Shown piece by piece: positions 6,495-8,464 of a stretch of 8,464 nt of DNA (the first letter of the stretch is position 1; each line of letters begins with the position of its first letter). Both the position numbers and the translations under genes were made by a program. The notes under the pieces were generated by a model. It was not told the DNA's origin. It was given only the letters and a program-made list of their open reading frames with translations, and searched no databases. Source of the stretch: Fidelibacterota bacterium (GTDB lineage: Bacteria > Fidelibacterota > Marinisomatia > Marinisomatales > TCS56); assembly GCA_013203015.1 (NCBI GenBank), contig JABMPO010000137.1:1-8464 (forward strand), read 5' to 3'.

Positions 6495-7514
6495 ATGATC
6501 CTTGGAATTCTTGAGCATGCATTGATGATTACCAGTTTTGTGTTCATAATGATGCTATTAATAGAATATATTAATGTCCAGACACAAGGTCGCTGGCAGG
6601 AAGAGTTGAAGCAAAGCCGCTGGGGACAGTATTTGTTAGGAGCTGTCTTGGGTGCGATGCCCGGTTGTCTGGGTGCTTTTACAGTTGTTTCATTGTATTC
6701 CCACCGTATTGTCAGCTTTGGCGCTCTGGTTGCTACGATGATTGCTACCAGTGGTGATGAGGCCTTTGTAATGTTCAGCCTGTTCCCGGCCAGAGCTGCC
6801 GGGCTTACGGCAATTCTGCTGGTTACCGGTATTATCACTGGTTTTCTGGTTGATGTTTTCTTTCGGAAACAGGACAAGTTGATTGAGCACCTGGAACACA
6901 AAATGCCATTGCATGATTCCGATAGCTGCCAGTGTTTTCCCAAAGGGCAAATCTGGAATCAATTGAAAAGTATTACTTTTCCGCGAGCCTTGTTAATCAT
7001 TATTTTCTTTAGTTTTATGTTTTTTCTTCTGACTGGTACCATCGGTCCCAAACTGTGGGATTGGAAAAAAATAACTTTTGCTGTGGGCGCCTTGTATGGA
7101 TTATTCATTGTTACTACGGTACCGGATCATTTTCTGGAACACCACCTCTGGGAACATGTGTTTAAGAAACATCTGACACGTATTTTTTTATGGACCTTTG
7201 GCGCTTTGGTGGTCATACATTTTATTGAGGGCTATTTGAATCTGGCAGAGTTAGTGCAGGATAATTATTTCATGGTTCTGGTCATTGCCGTTTTAATTGG
7301 TATAATACCGGAATCTGGTCCGCACCTGCTATTTGTGACCTTGTACAGTACGGGAGTACTGCCCTTCAGTATCCTGCTGGCCAGTTCTATTGTTCAGGAT
7401 GGCCACGGCATGCTGCCGCTGCTGGCGGTTTCCAGGCGGGGATTCGTGTGGGTGAAGCTGGTTAATATTCTGGTCGGGCTCGTGATCGGTTCAATTGGAC
7501 TGGTGTTGATATGA
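6495..7514 (+). CDS. Putative 10TM heavy-metal exporter (ArsP_2/DUF2899 type, 'putative manganese transporter')
   Basis: This is a 339-residue membrane protein with about ten hydrophobic segments in two halves separated by a soluble loop. Signature stretches are GAMPGCLGAF at residues 53-62, TSGDEAFVM at 85-93, PDHFLEHHLWEH at 210-221, PESGPH at 272-277 and QDGHGMLP at 301-308. The paired pseudo-repeat (PGCLGAF ... SGDEAF against PESGPH ... QDGHG) is typical of this exporter family and puts Asp, Glu and His residues inside the membrane, as expected for cation handling. The loop at 131-148 is rich in potential ligands: His132, His135, His140, Cys145 and Cys147. The family is variously annotated as an arsenic efflux or manganese transporter; the true substrate is uncertain. 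The start has a strong GGAGG at 6483-6487. It lies 68 bp after the permease. Near a metallocluster locus, export of excess metal is a reasonable inference. Confidence 0.8.
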   Translation: MILGILEHALMITSFVFIMMLLIEYINVQTQGRWQEELKQSRWGQYLLGAVLGAMPGCLGAFTVVSLYSHRIVSFGALVATMIATSGDEAFVMFSLFPARAAGLTAILLVTGIITGFLVDVFFRKQDKLIEHLEHKMPLHDSDSCQCFPKGQIWNQLKSITFPRALLIIIFFSFMFFLLTGTIGPKLWDWKKITFAVGALYGLFIVTTVPDHFLEHHLWEHVFKKHLTRIFLWTFGALVVIHFIEGYLNLAELVQDNYFMVLVIAVLIGIIPESGPHLLFVTLYSTGVLPFSILLASSIVQDGHGMLPLLAVSRRGFVWVKLVNILVGLVIGSIGLVLI

Positions 7515-7516
7515 TA

Positions 7517-7546
7517 TTCACACAATAGTTAAGGAAAGTCTATAAA
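7517..7546 (+). promoter_or_regulatory. Candidate sigma-70-type promoter for the cupin gene
   Basis: TTCACA at 7517-7522 and TATAAA at 7541-7546 each differ by one base from the housekeeping consensus, with an 18-base spacer, directly after the stop of the exporter gene and about 30 bases before the cupin start. The spacing and position fit a promoter that would let the cupin and downstream genes be transcribed separately. Confidence 0.4.
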
Positions 7547-7577
7547 AAGAAAATCATAAAATAATAAGGAGAGCGTT

Positions 7578-7889
7578 ATGTTGGACATTATTGTGAATTG
7601 CAATTTAATGAAATGGCAGGATGCAGGTGAACCTTATCCACCAGGTACTAATATAAAGGTACTGCGAGATGATGAGGAAGGAAGAACGGTCATCCTTCTA
7701 CTTCCTAAGGGATTTAAGATGGAAGGCCATTCACATATTAAAACGGAACAGCATTTTATTTTACAGGGTCATTTTGAAATAGAAGGTAAAGTGTTCGGCC
7801 CAGGGACATATCAGCTAATTCATCCCGAAATGACACATGGTCCTTTCACGTCTAAGACAGGTGCTGAAGTACTGGTCATTTGGCATTGA
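7578..7889 (+). CDS. Small single-domain cupin protein
   Basis: This is a 103-residue cytosolic beta-barrel protein. Cupin motif 1 matches the G(x)5HxH(x)3E(x)6G pattern exactly at residues 45-64, giving ligands His51, His53 and Glu57; His59 is an extra candidate. Motif 2 is represented by FGPGTYQLIHPEMTHGPF at 73-90, with His87 as fourth ligand but the usual PxGxxH spacing shortened to PEMTH. A mononuclear metal site is therefore likely, with no evidence about catalysis as opposed to binding or sensing. The start has AAGGAGAG just upstream and a possible own promoter at 7517-7546. The next gene, a broken methyltransferase, starts 16 bp after the stop. Small cupins of this kind are common beside NifX-like and ATPase genes in anaerobes (general knowledge); the function is unknown. 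Confidence 0.85.
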   Translation: MLDIIVNCNLMKWQDAGEPYPPGTNIKVLRDDEEGRTVILLLPKGFKMEGHSHIKTEQHFILQGHFEIEGKVFGPGTYQLIHPEMTHGPFTSKTGAEVLVIWH

Positions 7890-7905
7890 TTAATAAAATT
7901 CATTA

Positions 7906-8124
7906 ATGGCAAAGATTGAACCGTTTGAAAAATATATTGATCAATATGAAGCTTGGTTTGTCCATAATCGGTATGCCTATCAATCTGAAATAGAAGCTGT
8001 ACGCTATCATCTGCCAAATGAAGGTAGAGGCCTGGAAATTGGCGTGGGGTGCGGTTTGTTTGCTAAACCTCTGGGTATTCATTATGGAGTCGATCCGTCT
8101 GAAAAAATGTGCACCCGGGCATAG
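7906..8124 (+). pseudogene. Truncated SAM-dependent methyltransferase (N-terminal third only)
   Basis: The 72-residue reading frame is the beginning of a class I SAM-dependent methyltransferase: the N-terminal YEAWFVHNRYAYQSEIEAV, SAM-binding motif I as GLEIGVGCG at residues 42-50, and the acidic end of strand 2 as YGVDPSEKM at 60-68. The usual length is about 200-220 residues, so motifs II to IV are gone. The reading frame ends at TAG 8122-8124; in the neighbouring frame from 8118 the sequence reads GIECGI, recalling the RGIEVV that normally follows, so a frameshift comes first and the sequence then passes into NifX-like remnants. No convincing ribosome binding site precedes the ATG, which lies 16 bp after the cupin stop inside an ATTAAT inverted repeat. 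It cannot encode an active methyltransferase. A small functional fragment is possible but unlikely. Confidence 0.75.
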
Positions 8125-8140
8125 AATGTGGTATCAATGA

Positions 8141-8315
8141 GGTCCTTTGAGAACACAGAAATTATTTGAGCTGAATCCGGATATTAATATCCAGAAATGG
8201 TCCCGGAGGAAATTAAACCAGAGTATTGGCTCAAACCGGTATGAAAATTTTAATAAGGGTCAGAGATATGATCGTCGAGCATGCTTATCATCGCAATCAG
8301 CTGCAAGAAATGTAA
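8141..8315 (+). pseudogene. Decayed NifX-like gene, 3' part only
   Basis: The sequence aligns with the second half of the intact NifX-like gene at 2779-3126. From 8141 it reads GP-RTQKLFELNPDI; after a 2-base deletion around 8183-8195 the frame changes and continues NGPGGN at 8196-8213, then an in-frame TAA at 8214-8216 where the intact copy has alanine, then TRVLAQTGMKI and a tail MIVEHAYHRNQLQEM ending in TAA at 8313-8315. The matching parts of the intact protein are QKLFELNPDI, NGPGGN, ARVLEQAGIEI and the AFEAYKAAKLE helix. The first half of the gene, including the FGR motif, is missing; the upstream sequence is the broken methyltransferase. Two disabling changes plus truncation make this a pseudogene. 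An ORF at 8147-8338 merely follows the shifted frame. Confidence 0.7.
8154..8172 (+). repeat. 19-bp exact repeat shared with the intact NifX-like gene (2945-2963)
   Basis: The sequence cacagaaattatttgagct occurs at 2945-2963 and at 8154-8172, and similarity continues on both sides (GAATCCGGATAT against TAATCCTGATAT). It marks the homology between the intact NifX-like gene and its decayed relative. It could be a relic of a duplication and could act as a short substrate for recombination. Confidence 0.85.
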
Positions 8316-8372
8316 GTTTAACCCCTGGCCTTATTTAATAACCAATCAACTCTGAAACGATAAATACTTGAG

Positions 8373-8464
8373 ATGAAAACCTACCTTGATTGTTTACCCT
8401 GCATGCTCCAGCAAGCCCTGCGCGCCGGACGAATAGCAACAACCGATGAAAAGAAAATAAAAAC
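8373..8464 (+). CDS. ARMT1-like/DUF89 protein, N-terminal fragment
   Basis: The frame runs from ATG at 8373 off the window end, giving 30 residues that begin MKTYLDCLPCMLQQALRAG and continue IATTDEKKIK. The opening MKxYLDCxPCxxxQAL with its CxxC is the standard N-terminus of prokaryotic DUF89 (PF01937) proteins, metal-dependent phosphatases related to human ARMT1 and to plant damage-control phosphatases, normally about 280-300 residues. The two cysteines may bind metal. The ribosome binding site is weak (only GAG immediately before the ATG). It follows the decayed NifX-like gene by 57 bp, a stretch in which I see no promoter or terminator. Members of this family are often found beside the ATPase/NifX-like gene sets of anaerobes (general knowledge), consistent with one locus broken by decay. 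Confidence 0.8.
   Translation, partial: MKTYLDCLPCMLQQALRAGRIATTDEKKIK

Noticed and set aside
6470..6943. 157-codon reverse-strand ORF over the metal exporter
   Set aside because: The forward frame has clear exporter motifs and membrane segments; the reverse frame is its shadow.
8147..8338. 63-codon ORF as a new small protein
   Set aside because: Its start region matches the NifX-like family and the rest follows a shifted frame of the decayed copy.
1..8464. CRISPR array, tRNA or rRNA genes, insertion sequence ends, transposase
   Set aside because: I see no regularly spaced repeats, tRNA-like cloverleaf or transposase-like translation on either strand.

Overview
The window reads as about 8.5 kb of a strictly anaerobic bacterium, most likely a clostridial or other Firmicutes-type anaerobe. 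This is inferred from moderate-to-low GC, purine-rich ribosome binding sites (AGGTGA, AAGGAGA, GGAGG), and gene families typical of anaerobes: ferredoxin-containing MinD/Mrp-type ATPases, NifX/NifB-like proteins, an Fe-S flavin 'old yellow enzyme' fusion and an ARMT1-like DUF89 protein. All genes lie on the + strand and are closely packed.

Layout. 3-356: C-terminal end of a radical SAM protein. 385-801: first NifX/NifB-like small protein. 802-1032: a 231-bp gap with three consecutive hairpins and a doubtful short ORF. 1033-3126: a tight unit of two MinD-like ATPases, each with an inserted pair of 4Fe-4S motifs and overlapping by ATGA, followed one base later by a second NifX-like protein. 3127-3297: a gap with a possible startless gene remnant. 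3298-5151: a 617-residue FMN/4Fe-4S/FAD oxidoreductase. 5185-6426: an MFS-type permease. 6495-7514: a 10TM putative heavy-metal exporter. 7578-7889: a small cupin. 7906-8315: a chimeric wreck in which the 5' third of a SAM methyltransferase runs into the 3' part of another NifX-like gene. 8373-end: the first 30 codons of an ARMT1-like (DUF89) protein.

Working together. The radical SAM, NifX-like, paired Fe-S ATPase, cupin, methyltransferase and DUF89 genes are families that, from my general knowledge, tend to travel together in anaerobes. The ATPases resemble Fe-S cluster carriers and scaffolds (Mrp/Nbp35/CooC type), and NifX-like proteins bind metal clusters or their precursors. A metallocluster assembly or trafficking function is therefore the best inference, but the target enzyme is not in the window. 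The oxidoreductase, permease and metal exporter at 3298-7514 sit between the two halves of this set and look like an accessory block. The decayed methyltransferase/NifX junction shows that the locus has undergone deletion and gene loss.
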